A stretch of 11,311 bases of DNA from DAOTVC01 sp034437215 (GTDB lineage: Bacteria > Chloroflexota > Anaerolineae > B4-G1 > SLSP01). A program made the translations under genes and the position numbers. Of the stretch, positions 6,191-11,311 are shown one piece after another (the stretch's first letter is position 1; every line of letters starts with the position of its first letter). The notes beneath the pieces are model-generated. The model saw only the letters and a program-made list of their open reading frames with translations. It ran no database searches and had not been told where the DNA came from. Location: assembly GCA_034437215.1 (NCBI GenBank), contig DAOTVC010000013.1, forward strand, positions 1-11,311, read 5' to 3'.

Positions 6191-7159
6191 CTACTCGGCC
6201 GTCACCAGGGAGAGCTCGACAGGGATGTACTCGTCGACACTCTCACCGTTGAGATAACGGACACTCGTCTCCACACCCAGCTCGCCCATCAAGCCGGGCT
6301 GCTGGGCGATGGTGGCGTCCAGGTCGCCCGCTTCCACCGCCGCGACGGCGTCGTCGATGGCGTCGAAGCCCACGAAGACGATATCCTCGGCCCGCCCGGC
6401 GGCCTTCGCCGCCTCGATGGCGCCCAGAATCATCTCGTCGTTGTGCGCGAAGACCCCGTCGATTTCGGGCTGAGCCTGCAGAATGTTCTCGAAGACCGTC
6501 AAGCCCTCCGCCCGGTTGAAGTTGGCCGTCTGACGGGCCACGATCTCCACGTCGGCACAGTTCTCGCTCATGTAGTCATTGAAGCCCTGGCCGCGGTCAC
6601 GCGTCGCCGACGCACCGGGGATACCCTCCAGCTCCACCACGTTCCCCGAACCGCCGATAGCGTCACAGAGGTACTCCCCCGCCATCCGACCGCCCGCCAC
6701 GTTATCGGAGGCGATGTGGGCGACGACCTCACCCCCGCTGGCGCTGCGATCGATGGTGAAGACGGGGATGCCCGCGTCGTTCGCCCGCTGGACAGAAGGC
6801 ACTACCGCGTCGGCGTCCGTCGGGTTGATGAGGATGGCGCTCACTCCCTGCTGAATCAGATCCTCGATGTTGGAGGCCTCGGTGGCGGGATCGTCCTGCG
6901 AATCGACGACCACCAGCGCGACGCCCAGCTCATCGGCCGCTGCCTGCGCACCTTCGCGCAGCGTCACGAAGAAGGGGTTGTTCAACGTCGAGATAGAGAG
7001 GCCCAAGACCATCTCCCCCTCCTGGGCAGGCTCCTCGGTCATCTCTTCCGTGGGCTCCTCCGTCATCTCCTGGGTGGGGGTCTCCCCGTCACCGCAGGCC
7101 GACAGGAGCATGGCCACGACGAGCAACATACTCACTACAAAGATCCACTTGCGTCTCAT
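6191..7159 (-). CDS. rbsB: Ribose-binding lipoprotein RbsB
   Basis: A 322-residue periplasmic-type binding protein (Peripla_BP_4) that delivers ribose to the RbsA/RbsC transporter. A basic N-terminus and hydrophobic stretch lead to the lipobox LSAC with Cys22, so it is a membrane-anchored lipoprotein. Residues about 24-48 form a Glu/Thr/Pro linker. The domain from 50 on follows E. coli RbsB closely. All nine ribose contacts align by eye: N61, F63, F64, D138, R139, R189, N240, D266 and Q286 correspond to E. coli N13, F15, F16, D89, R90, R141, N190, D215 and Q235. This makes ribose the best-supported substrate. The ATG has AGGAGGAG about 5 nt upstream and overlaps the stop of a possible leader ORF (ATGA). 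A hairpin follows the stop. It is isolated from both neighbouring transporter genes by repeat-bearing gaps. Confidence 0.95.
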   Translation of the reverse strand: MRRKWIFVVSMLLVVAMLLSACGDGETPTQEMTEEPTEEMTEEPAQEGEMVLGLSISTLNNPFFVTLREGAQAAADELGVALVVVDSQDDPATEASNIEDLIQQGVSAILINPTDADAVVPSVQRANDAGIPVFTIDRSASGGEVVAHIASDNVAGGRMAGEYLCDAIGGSGNVVELEGIPGASATRDRGQGFNDYMSENCADVEIVARQTANFNRAEGLTVFENILQAQPEIDGVFAHNDEMILGAIEAAKAAGRAEDIVFVGFDAIDDAVAAVEAGDLDATIAQQPGLMGELGVETSVRYLNGESVDEYIPVELSLVTAE

Positions 7160-7224
7160 CTTACTCCTCCTAACTGTATGGTTGGGTACTCACTTCCGTT
7201 GCAGACTCTCTCTTGTCCCCCCAA
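7156..7224 (-). CDS. Possible 22-codon leader ORF coupled to rbsB
   Basis: On the minus strand a TTG codon (7224-7222) sits 6 nt after a near-perfect ribosome-binding site, AGGAGGTGA (7228-7236). It opens a frame of 22 codons whose TGA overlaps the rbsB ATG as ATGA. The predicted peptide (LGGQERVC followed by NGSEYPTIQLGGVR) has no recognisable family and no obvious attenuation codons. The strong ribosome-binding site is real in the sequence; translation is inference. The alternative is a chance purine tract in the rbsB leader. Confidence 0.3.
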   Translation of the reverse strand: MGGQERVCNGSEYPTIQLGGVR

Positions 7225-7256
7225 ATCTCACCTCCTCCAATTGAACAAAAGCGACT

Positions 7257-7283
7257 GATATAAGGTGCCAATCCAGAGTTCAA
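7257..7283 (-). promoter_or_regulatory. Weak candidate promoter for rbsB
   Basis: On the minus strand, TTGAAC (7278-7283) and TATATC (7257-7262) are separated by 15 nt, about 100 nt upstream of the rbsB ATG and just upstream of the leader ORF ribosome-binding site. The spacing is short, so confidence is low. A promoter here would explain how rbsB could be made in excess over the permeases. Confidence 0.25.
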
Positions 7284-7325
7284 CGAGCGGTGCAGTGTAG
7301 ACCGGCAGATAAGAACGGTATGAAT

Positions 7326-7421
7326 GGGGTGTTTCACTTGAGTTAGGCCGAGGCGTGAAACGTAAACCTGAGACCCTCACGTTTCAGCCATAGATAGCTC
7401 ATAACTGGATTGCAACACCCC
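7326..7421. repeat. Small inverted-repeat element, family copy A (96 bp)
   Basis: It is bounded by GGGGTGTTTCA (7326-7336) and TGCAACACCCC (7411-7421), an inverted repeat matching at 10 of 11 positions. An inner hairpin TGAAACGT/ACGTTTCA (7356-7363 with 7379-7386) is present. The sequence matches the reverse complement of the element at 9835-9954, including a nearly identical GCCATRGATAGCTCAYAAC stretch. No target duplication is visible at this copy. It lies in the 290-bp gap between rbsC1 and rbsB, which otherwise holds only the rbsB leader. Confidence 0.7.
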
Positions 7422-7449
7422 AAAATAATAGCAGGCTGATCCGCCCCTC

Positions 7450-8385
7450 TCACGTGCGACGCCCCAGGACGTTGTGGACGAGCAGGGCGAGGGCGATGAC
7501 CACCCCCTTGACGACATTCTGGTAGAAAGAAGAGACGTTGAGCAGGTTGAGTCCGTTCTTGAGGACCTCGATGATGAGCGTCCCCAGGAAGGTGCCCCCC
7601 AGGGTGCCCTCCCCGCCGGCGAAACTGGTGCCCCCCACCACCACCGCGGCGATGGCGTCGAACTCGTACCCCTCCCCGGCGGTGGGCTGCGCCGAGTTGA
7701 GGCGCCCCGTCAGGATCATGCCGGCCAACGCCGCCAGCAGACCGGAGATGACGTAGACGAGGGTGACGTAGCGCCGGACCCGCAGGCCCGTGTAGCGCGC
7801 CGCCGTCTCGTTACCGCCGATGGCATAGATGGTGATGCCGTGGGTGGTGTGGTTGAGCAGAAAGTAGCCGATCCCGAAGACGACGGCCGCCACGATGATG
7901 GGCACCGGAATGACCGCCAGGAGACCCGTCCCCAGGGTGCGAAAGGGCTCGGGGAGACCGGTGATGGGCCGCCCCTGGGTGTAGGTCAAGGTCGCGCCGC
8001 GGGCGAAGACCATCATGCCCAGTGTCGCGATGAAAGGCGGCACGCTCAGCCGCGTGACCAGCAGGCCGTTGATGAGACCCAGGAAGGCGCCCAGACCGAG
8101 TCCCGCGCCCACTGCGACCAGCACCGGCAGCCCCCGCTGGAGCAGGTCCGCCGTCACCACCGCCGTCAGCGCCAGGACCGAGCCCACCGAGAGGTCGATG
8201 CCTCGCGTCAGGATCACCAAGGTCATCCCCACGGCAATGATGCCGTTGATGGTCGACTGGCGGAGGACGTTGATCAGGTTGTTGGCCGTCAAGAAGCGAT
8301 CGGAGAGCAGGGTGAGCACGATCCCCAGAAAGACGAGGGAGAGGCCGATGCCGAACCGCCGGATGAAGGAGCTCAGATCGTCCAT
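7450..8385 (-). CDS. rbsC: Ribose ABC transporter permease RbsC (first copy)
   Basis: A 311-residue multi-pass inner-membrane permease (BPD_transp_2 family). It shows RGIDLSVGS (61-69), PPFIATLGMMVFARGATL, TYTQGRPITGLPE, IYAIGGNETAARYTG and a C-terminal GLNLLN segment, all typical of RbsC. Its length is near the 321 residues of E. coli RbsC. The ATG follows the rbsD stop by one base (TGAGATG), so it is translationally coupled to rbsD rather than to an ATPase gene. It shares the same scaffold as the permease at 2954-3925 but differs over much of its length; in the conserved loop, GGID there is RGID here. No rbsA lies directly beside it, so it must share the ATPase encoded at 3925-5463 or one from elsewhere. 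Confidence 0.92.
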   Translation of the reverse strand: MDDLSSFIRRFGIGLSLVFLGIVLTLLSDRFLTANNLINVLRQSTINGIIAVGMTLVILTRGIDLSVGSVLALTAVVTADLLQRGLPVLVAVGAGLGLGAFLGLINGLLVTRLSVPPFIATLGMMVFARGATLTYTQGRPITGLPEPFRTLGTGLLAVIPVPIIVAAVVFGIGYFLLNHTTHGITIYAIGGNETAARYTGLRVRRYVTLVYVISGLLAALAGMILTGRLNSAQPTAGEGYEFDAIAAVVVGGTSFAGGEGTLGGTFLGTLIIEVLKNGLNLLNVSSFYQNVVKGVVIALALLVHNVLGRRT

Positions 8386-8386
8386 C

Positions 8387-8782
8387 TCAGAACACCACCC
8401 CGGCGGAGAGGATGACGTTGGCGTAGGGCGTGAACTCCCCCGTGCGGGCGACGGCCCGCGCCCCGGCCGTCTCGGCCTTGAAGGTCTCGTGGGGTATCCG
8501 TTCCACCGGGATCTCCCCCAGCAGCCCCATGAGCGCCTCGTACATCTCCGGGCTCACCGCCTCCAGCTCCTCGGCGATGACGACGGACTCCACCTCCAGC
8601 TCCTCCAGGACGGCGCGCAGGACCTCCAGGAAGGGCGGCAGGCCGGGGCTGACGGCCAGGTCGATGCGCGCTACCCCCTCGGGCACGGGCAGGCCGGCAT
8701 CGGAGATCACCAACCGGTCGGTGTGGCCCATCTGGGCGATGACGGCCGACAGCGGTGCGTTCAACAGCGTTCCTCTCTTCAT
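8387..8782 (-). CDS. rbsD: D-ribose pyranase RbsD
   Basis: A 131-residue cytoplasmic enzyme that interconverts the pyranose and furanose forms of D-ribose, supplying the furanose that ribokinase uses. It aligns along its full length with E. coli RbsD (139 aa). It begins MKRGTLLN, carries the catalytic His20 in QMGHTD, then VISDAGLPVP, a central VIAEE, PHETFK and the C-terminal GEFTPYANVILSAGVVF that forms the active-site edge. AAGGAGGT lies 6 nt before the ATG. It starts 29 bp after the rbsK stop and ends one base before rbsC1, so rbsK-rbsD-rbsC1 form one operon. RbsD is specific to ribose loci, which supports the substrate assignment. Confidence 0.96.
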   Translation of the reverse strand: MKRGTLLNAPLSAVIAQMGHTDRLVISDAGLPVPEGVARIDLAVSPGLPPFLEVLRAVLEELEVESVVIAEELEAVSPEMYEALMGLLGEIPVERIPHETFKAETAGARAVARTGEFTPYANVILSAGVVF

Positions 8783-8811
8783 CCCAGGACCTCCTTCTAG
8801 CTACGCTCCAC

Positions 8812-9723
8812 TCACTGCTCCAGCCGCTCCTCGAGCGCCTTCCGGGTCGGCAGGGAGGGCTGCGCCCCCAGCTTGCTACTGGCCAACGAGCCGGAGGCGT
8901 TCCCCCAACGGACCGCCTCCTCGAGGGGCAGCCCTTCGATCAGCGCCGCGGCCAGGCCGCCCATGAAGGCGTCGCCGGCAGCCGTCGTATCCACCACCGC
9001 GGTGGGGAAGGCGGGCACCCGCTGCGCTCCCTCGCCGGAGAGCAGCAGCGCCCCCTCTCCTCCCAGGGTCACGACGACTACCCCCGCGCCTGCCTCGCGG
9101 AGCGCCCGGGCCGCCTCCTCGGGCGGCGTGCCGTCCGGCAGCTCCGCCAGCATGGTCGCCTCCACCTGATTGGGCGCGAGGACATCCACCCCCTGCAGAA
9201 GCGCCTCGGGGAGGACCTGGGCCGGTGCCGGATTGAGGATCACCCGCACGCCGGCCTCCCGGGCGATCTCCACCGCCCGCCGCACCGCCGGTAGAGGGAT
9301 CTCCAGCTGCAGCAGGAGGATCTGCGCCTCGCGGATGAGCTCGGCAGCCGCCTCCACGTCCCCGGGCGTCACCGCGAAGTTGGCGCCGGAGGCGACGACG
9401 ATGCGGTTCTCCCCGCTCTCCTCGAGGAGGATGAGGGCCGTGCCCGTGGAGGCCTCGCCGTCGACGCGCACGTGGGAGGTGTCGATGCCGTCGTCCTCCA
9501 GCCCCCTGCGTAGAGAGGGGCCGAAGCTGTCGTCCCCCACCCGGCCCACCATGGCCACCCGCGGCCCCAGCCGCGCTGCCGCTACGGCCTGGTTGGCCCC
9601 CTTCCCGCCGAAGGCCGTGTCGAAACTCCCGCCCAGGAGCGTCTCGCCGGCTTCGGGGACACGGGGCGTGCGGAAGATCAGATCCATGTTCAGGCTGCCT
9701 ACGACCACAACCTCGGGCTTCAT
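8812..9723 (-). CDS. rbsK: Ribokinase RbsK
   Basis: A 303-residue PfkB-family kinase that phosphorylates ribose to ribose 5-phosphate. Sugar-binding elements are GSLNMDL (9-15, Asp14) and GGKGANQA (39-46). NPAPA lies at 165-169, the NQVE motif (185-188) contributes to Mg/phosphate binding, TLGGEGA (219-225) contacts nucleotide, and DTTAAGDAF (245-253) holds the catalytic base Asp251. The monovalent-cation loop SSKLGAQPS (282-290) matches that of E. coli RbsK (309 aa). AAGGAGGT lies 3 nt before the ATG; an upstream out-of-frame ATG at 9737 was rejected. It is the first gene of the rbsK-rbsD-rbsC1 operon. A 338-bp gap containing element B separates it from rbsR. Confidence 0.96.
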   Translation of the reverse strand: MKPEVVVVGSLNMDLIFRTPRVPEAGETLLGGSFDTAFGGKGANQAVAAARLGPRVAMVGRVGDDSFGPSLRRGLEDDGIDTSHVRVDGEASTGTALILLEESGENRIVVASGANFAVTPGDVEAAAELIREAQILLLQLEIPLPAVRRAVEIAREAGVRVILNPAPAQVLPEALLQGVDVLAPNQVEATMLAELPDGTPPEEAARALREAGAGVVVVTLGGEGALLLSGEGAQRVPAFPTAVVDTTAAGDAFMGGLAAALIEGLPLEEAVRWGNASGSLASSKLGAQPSLPTRKALEERLEQ

Positions 9724-9749
9724 GCGACCTCCTTCATGCAGAGAGAGCA

Positions 9750-9781
9750 GGGATCAGAAATCAGGGATCAGAAATCAGGGA
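9750..9781. repeat. 14-bp tandem repeat in the rbsK leader
   Basis: The unit GGGATCAGAAATCA occurs at 9750-9763 and again at 9764-9777, followed by a partial GGGA. It lies 27 bp upstream of the rbsK start codon. No promoter element is evident inside it. Confidence 0.8.
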
Positions 9782-9834
9782 CCGTTTGGCCCGGCGTCCT
9801 CTCTGATCCGGTCACTCTCCTCTCATAGTGATTT

Positions 9835-9954
9835 GGGTGTGTTTCAATCCAGTTGTGAGCTATCCATGGCTGAAACGTAAAGCGTGAAACGTGAAGCCCT
9901 CACGTTTTACGTTTCACGTTTCACGCCTCGGTTTAACTCAAGTGAAACACACCC
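9835..9954. mobile_element. Small inverted-repeat element, family copy B (120 bp) with 9-bp direct duplication
   Basis: It has perfect 12-bp terminal inverted repeats, GGGTGTGTTTCA (9835-9846) and TGAAACACACCC (9943-9954). TAGTGATTT stands directly outside both ends (9826-9834 and 9955-9963), as a target-site duplication would. The interior is rich in GAAACGT repeats and folds on itself: GCGTGAAACGTGAA (9882-9895) with its exact complement at 9913-9926. It is the inverted, slightly longer relative of the element at 7326-7421. At 120 bp it cannot encode a transposase, so a MITE-like element moved in trans is the best reading. Confidence 0.7.
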
Positions 9955-9963
9955 TAGTGATTT

Positions 9964-9994
9964 GGGCATGTTCCACGACCGGATGAAACAGCCC
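9964..9994. repeat. Degenerate 31-bp inverted repeat abutting element B
   Basis: Directly after the right TAGTGATTT, GGGCATGTTCCA (9964-9975) and TGAAACAGCCC (9984-9994) form an imperfect inverted repeat around 8 bp. Both arms resemble the termini of element B. It may be a collapsed relative or chance similarity. Confidence 0.35.
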
Positions 9995-10051
9995 GAACGC
10001 TTACCCTCTAACTTCGACGGGCACAGCGGGGGGGACGCCGCGCTGCCGAAG

Positions 10052-10079
10052 ACTATAACACCCTATGTTTCGTGAACAA
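10052..10079 (-). promoter_or_regulatory. Weak candidate promoter for rbsK at the end of rbsR
   Basis: On the minus strand, TTGTTC (10074-10079, inside the last codons of rbsR) and TATAGT (10052-10057) are spaced by 16 nt. The -10 matches 5 of 6 and the -35 only 3 of 6. If used, the rbsK leader would be about 320 nt long and would contain element B and the 14-bp repeats. Read-through from rbsR is the alternative. Confidence 0.25.
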
Positions 10080-11076
10080 CAGGCCCGGTGGACTCGCGCT
10101 CCACCAGGTAGGTCTCCAGGATTTGCCGCTCCACGGGACGGTCGGGCTCCTCCAGACGCTTCAGGAGCAGCGCCGCCGCCAGACTGCCCATCTCGTAGGC
10201 CGGCTGGCAGATGGTGGTCAGGCGCGGCACCACCAGTTCATCCAGCGCGATGTCGTCGAAGCCGACGAGGGAGAGCTCCCCGGGCACCCGGACGCCCAGC
10301 TCGTGGGCGGCAGCGAGCACTCCCAGGGCCATCATGTCGTTGCAGGCGAAGATGGCCGTGGGCGGCTGATCCAGCCCCAGGAGCGTCCGGGCGGCTCGGA
10401 AGCCGCCGGCGTGACGAAAGTCCCCGGCAAGGACGAGCTCGGGATCGGGCGCCATCTCCCGGGCCTCCAAGGCCCGGCGGTAGCCCGTCACCCGCTCGGC
10501 GCTCGGTGTCACCTGTGAGGGGCCGGTGATGCAGGCGATACGGCGGTGACCCAGCTCCAGCAGATGGCGGGTGGCTTCGTAGCCCCCGCCCAGGTTGTCC
10601 GCCAGCACCTGATCCATGCGCCCGGACTCGATCTCCCGGTCCACGACGACGGCGGAGATGAAAGGGGAAGAGAGGACCTCGACCGTCTTCTCGCTCTGCA
10701 TCGCGGCTGCCACCAGCACCACCCCATCGACCTGCTTGTCGATGAAGAGATCGAGGTAGCGCTGCTCCTTGTCGGGCTCGCCGTCGGAATTACCTAGAAG
10801 TACGGTGTACCCCTCGTCGAAGACGGTGTCCTCGATACCCCGAACCATCTCGGCGAAGAAGGGATTGGCGTTGTCGGGGATGAGGATCCCGAGGGTCTTC
10901 GTCTCGCGACGGCGCAGGCTGCGCGCCAGGATATTGGGGCGGTAGTGGAGCTCCTCGATGGCCTGCAGGACGCGCTCCCGCGTCCCCTCGTTGACGTGCC
11001 GGGTGTTGTTGAGCACGTGGGAGACCGTCGTCGGCGAGACGCCGGCCCGCTCAGCCACGTCGAGAATCGTCGCCAC
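10063..11076 (-). CDS. rbsR: LacI-family ribose regulator RbsR
   Basis: A 337-residue DNA-binding regulator. The helix-turn-helix spans residues 4-23 (ILDVAERAGVSPTTVSHVLN) and the hinge about 46-57. The effector domain is of the sugar-binding-protein fold. Its contacts mirror those of RbsB: NPFF (71-74), DR (146-147), R195, ND (246-247), FDD (273-275) and Q291, which supports ribose as effector. The start is GTG with AGGAGG 7 nt upstream. It is the first gene of the locus, oriented with rbsK, and has a strong promoter with an operator at the start site. It most likely represses the rbs genes and itself without ribose. E. coli RbsR has 330 residues, so the length is normal. Confidence 0.93.
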   Translation of the reverse strand: MATILDVAERAGVSPTTVSHVLNNTRHVNEGTRERVLQAIEELHYRPNILARSLRRRETKTLGILIPDNANPFFAEMVRGIEDTVFDEGYTVLLGNSDGEPDKEQRYLDLFIDKQVDGVVLVAAAMQSEKTVEVLSSPFISAVVVDREIESGRMDQVLADNLGGGYEATRHLLELGHRRIACITGPSQVTPSAERVTGYRRALEAREMAPDPELVLAGDFRHAGGFRAARTLLGLDQPPTAIFACNDMMALGVLAAAHELGVRVPGELSLVGFDDIALDELVVPRLTTICQPAYEMGSLAAALLLKRLEEPDRPVERQILETYLVERESTGPVVHET

Positions 11077-11127
11077 GTCCTATCCTCCTGCTCCCTCACT
11101 CTATGGCACGGACACGAAAAGGATTGC

Positions 11128-11139
11128 GCAAACGTTTTC
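11128..11139. promoter_or_regulatory. Probable RbsR operator at the rbsR transcription start
   Basis: GCAAACGTTTTC contains the perfect palindrome AAACGTTT (11130-11137) with the CG centre typical of LacI-family operators. It covers the predicted start site, 8 nt past the -10, which is a position suited to repression. Assignment to RbsR is inferred from adjacency. Confidence 0.65.
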
Positions 11140-11146
11140 CTCTCTT

Positions 11147-11175
11147 AGTATAGGGGTTTTAAAGAGAGATGTCAA
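11147..11175 (-). promoter_or_regulatory. Strong sigma-70 promoter of rbsR
   Basis: On the minus strand, TTGACA (11170-11175, perfect -35) is followed after exactly 17 nt by TATACT (11147-11152, 5 of 6). The predicted start is near 11140, inside the operator, giving a leader of about 64 nt before the GTG start of rbsR. Confidence 0.8.
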
Positions 11176-11311
11176 GAAAAATACGGGAGCGCGTGAGGAC
11201 TGCATGCGTCCGAAAGATTTTGAACGTTAACAAGGTCACATCAACCAGGCCCGCTTAGCGAGCTCATGAGCCGACAAGCCCGGACTGAAACTGGGCGCGG
11301 CGCCCGGCTCC

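Noticed and set aside
6116..7258. 380-codon plus-strand open frame
   Set aside because: It is antisense to rbsB, whose reading frame has a lipobox and all ligand residues.
7474..8415. 313-codon open frame on the plus strand
   Set aside because: It is the antisense of rbsC1, with a His/Asp/Gln-rich translation typical of shadow frames.
11180..11311. Possible divergent gene or RNA at the right edge
   Set aside because: No ORF with a ribosome-binding site and no clear structure was found; only short palindromes such as GCTCATGAGC (11262-11271) are visible.

Overview
The window is a high-GC bacterial segment that most likely comes from a member of the Chloroflexota. This placement is inferred from three things: a substrate-binding lipoprotein whose lipobox is followed by a Glu/Thr/Pro-rich linker, a plant-type leucine-rich-repeat protein, and the GC-rich coding style. 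No marker gene fixes the taxonomy. Every confident gene lies on the minus strand, so the window reads from right to left in transcription order.

Right half and centre (about 11180 down to 2954): a complete ribose uptake and entry locus, in the order rbsR (LacI-family regulator), rbsK (ribokinase), rbsD (ribose pyranase), rbsC1 (permease), rbsB (ribose-binding lipoprotein), rbsA (double ATPase), rbsC2 (second permease). RbsB keeps all the ribose-contact residues known from E. coli RbsB, and RbsR carries the same ligand-contact pattern, so ribose is a well-supported substrate and effector. RbsB captures ribose outside the membrane. RbsA with one or both permeases imports it. RbsD converts the pyranose form, and RbsK makes ribose 5-phosphate. 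Two diverged permeases served by a single ATPase and a single binding protein is unusual. A near-perfect sigma-70 promoter with a CG-centred operator at its start site precedes rbsR and suggests autoregulation.

The rbs genes are split by repeat-rich gaps. Between rbsB and rbsA lies a 542-bp block bounded by imperfect inverted repeats. It contains four palindromic hairpins and two tandem units of exactly 150 bp, each with its own terminal inverted repeats and separated and flanked by CTTAG. A second family of small inverted-repeat elements (96 and 120 bp, opposite orientations) flanks the rbsC1-rbsD-rbsK segment, and the 120-bp copy has a perfect 9-bp direct duplication on each side. A short TTG-started leader ORF with a very strong ribosome-binding site abuts rbsB.

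Left part (2953 down to 1): a TelA-family (toxic anion resistance) gene with its own candidate promoter. It is followed 21 bp later by a gene for an unusual protein with plant-type LRRs, a hydrophobic membrane region and a C-terminal helical domain that resembles XpaC. TelA and XpaC relatives are neighbours in Bacillus (yaaN-xpaC), so this looks like a domain-fusion version of a known but poorly understood pair. A tRNA-Arg(CCG) gene with promoter and terminator closes the window. I see no gene in 11180-11311 or in 1-40.
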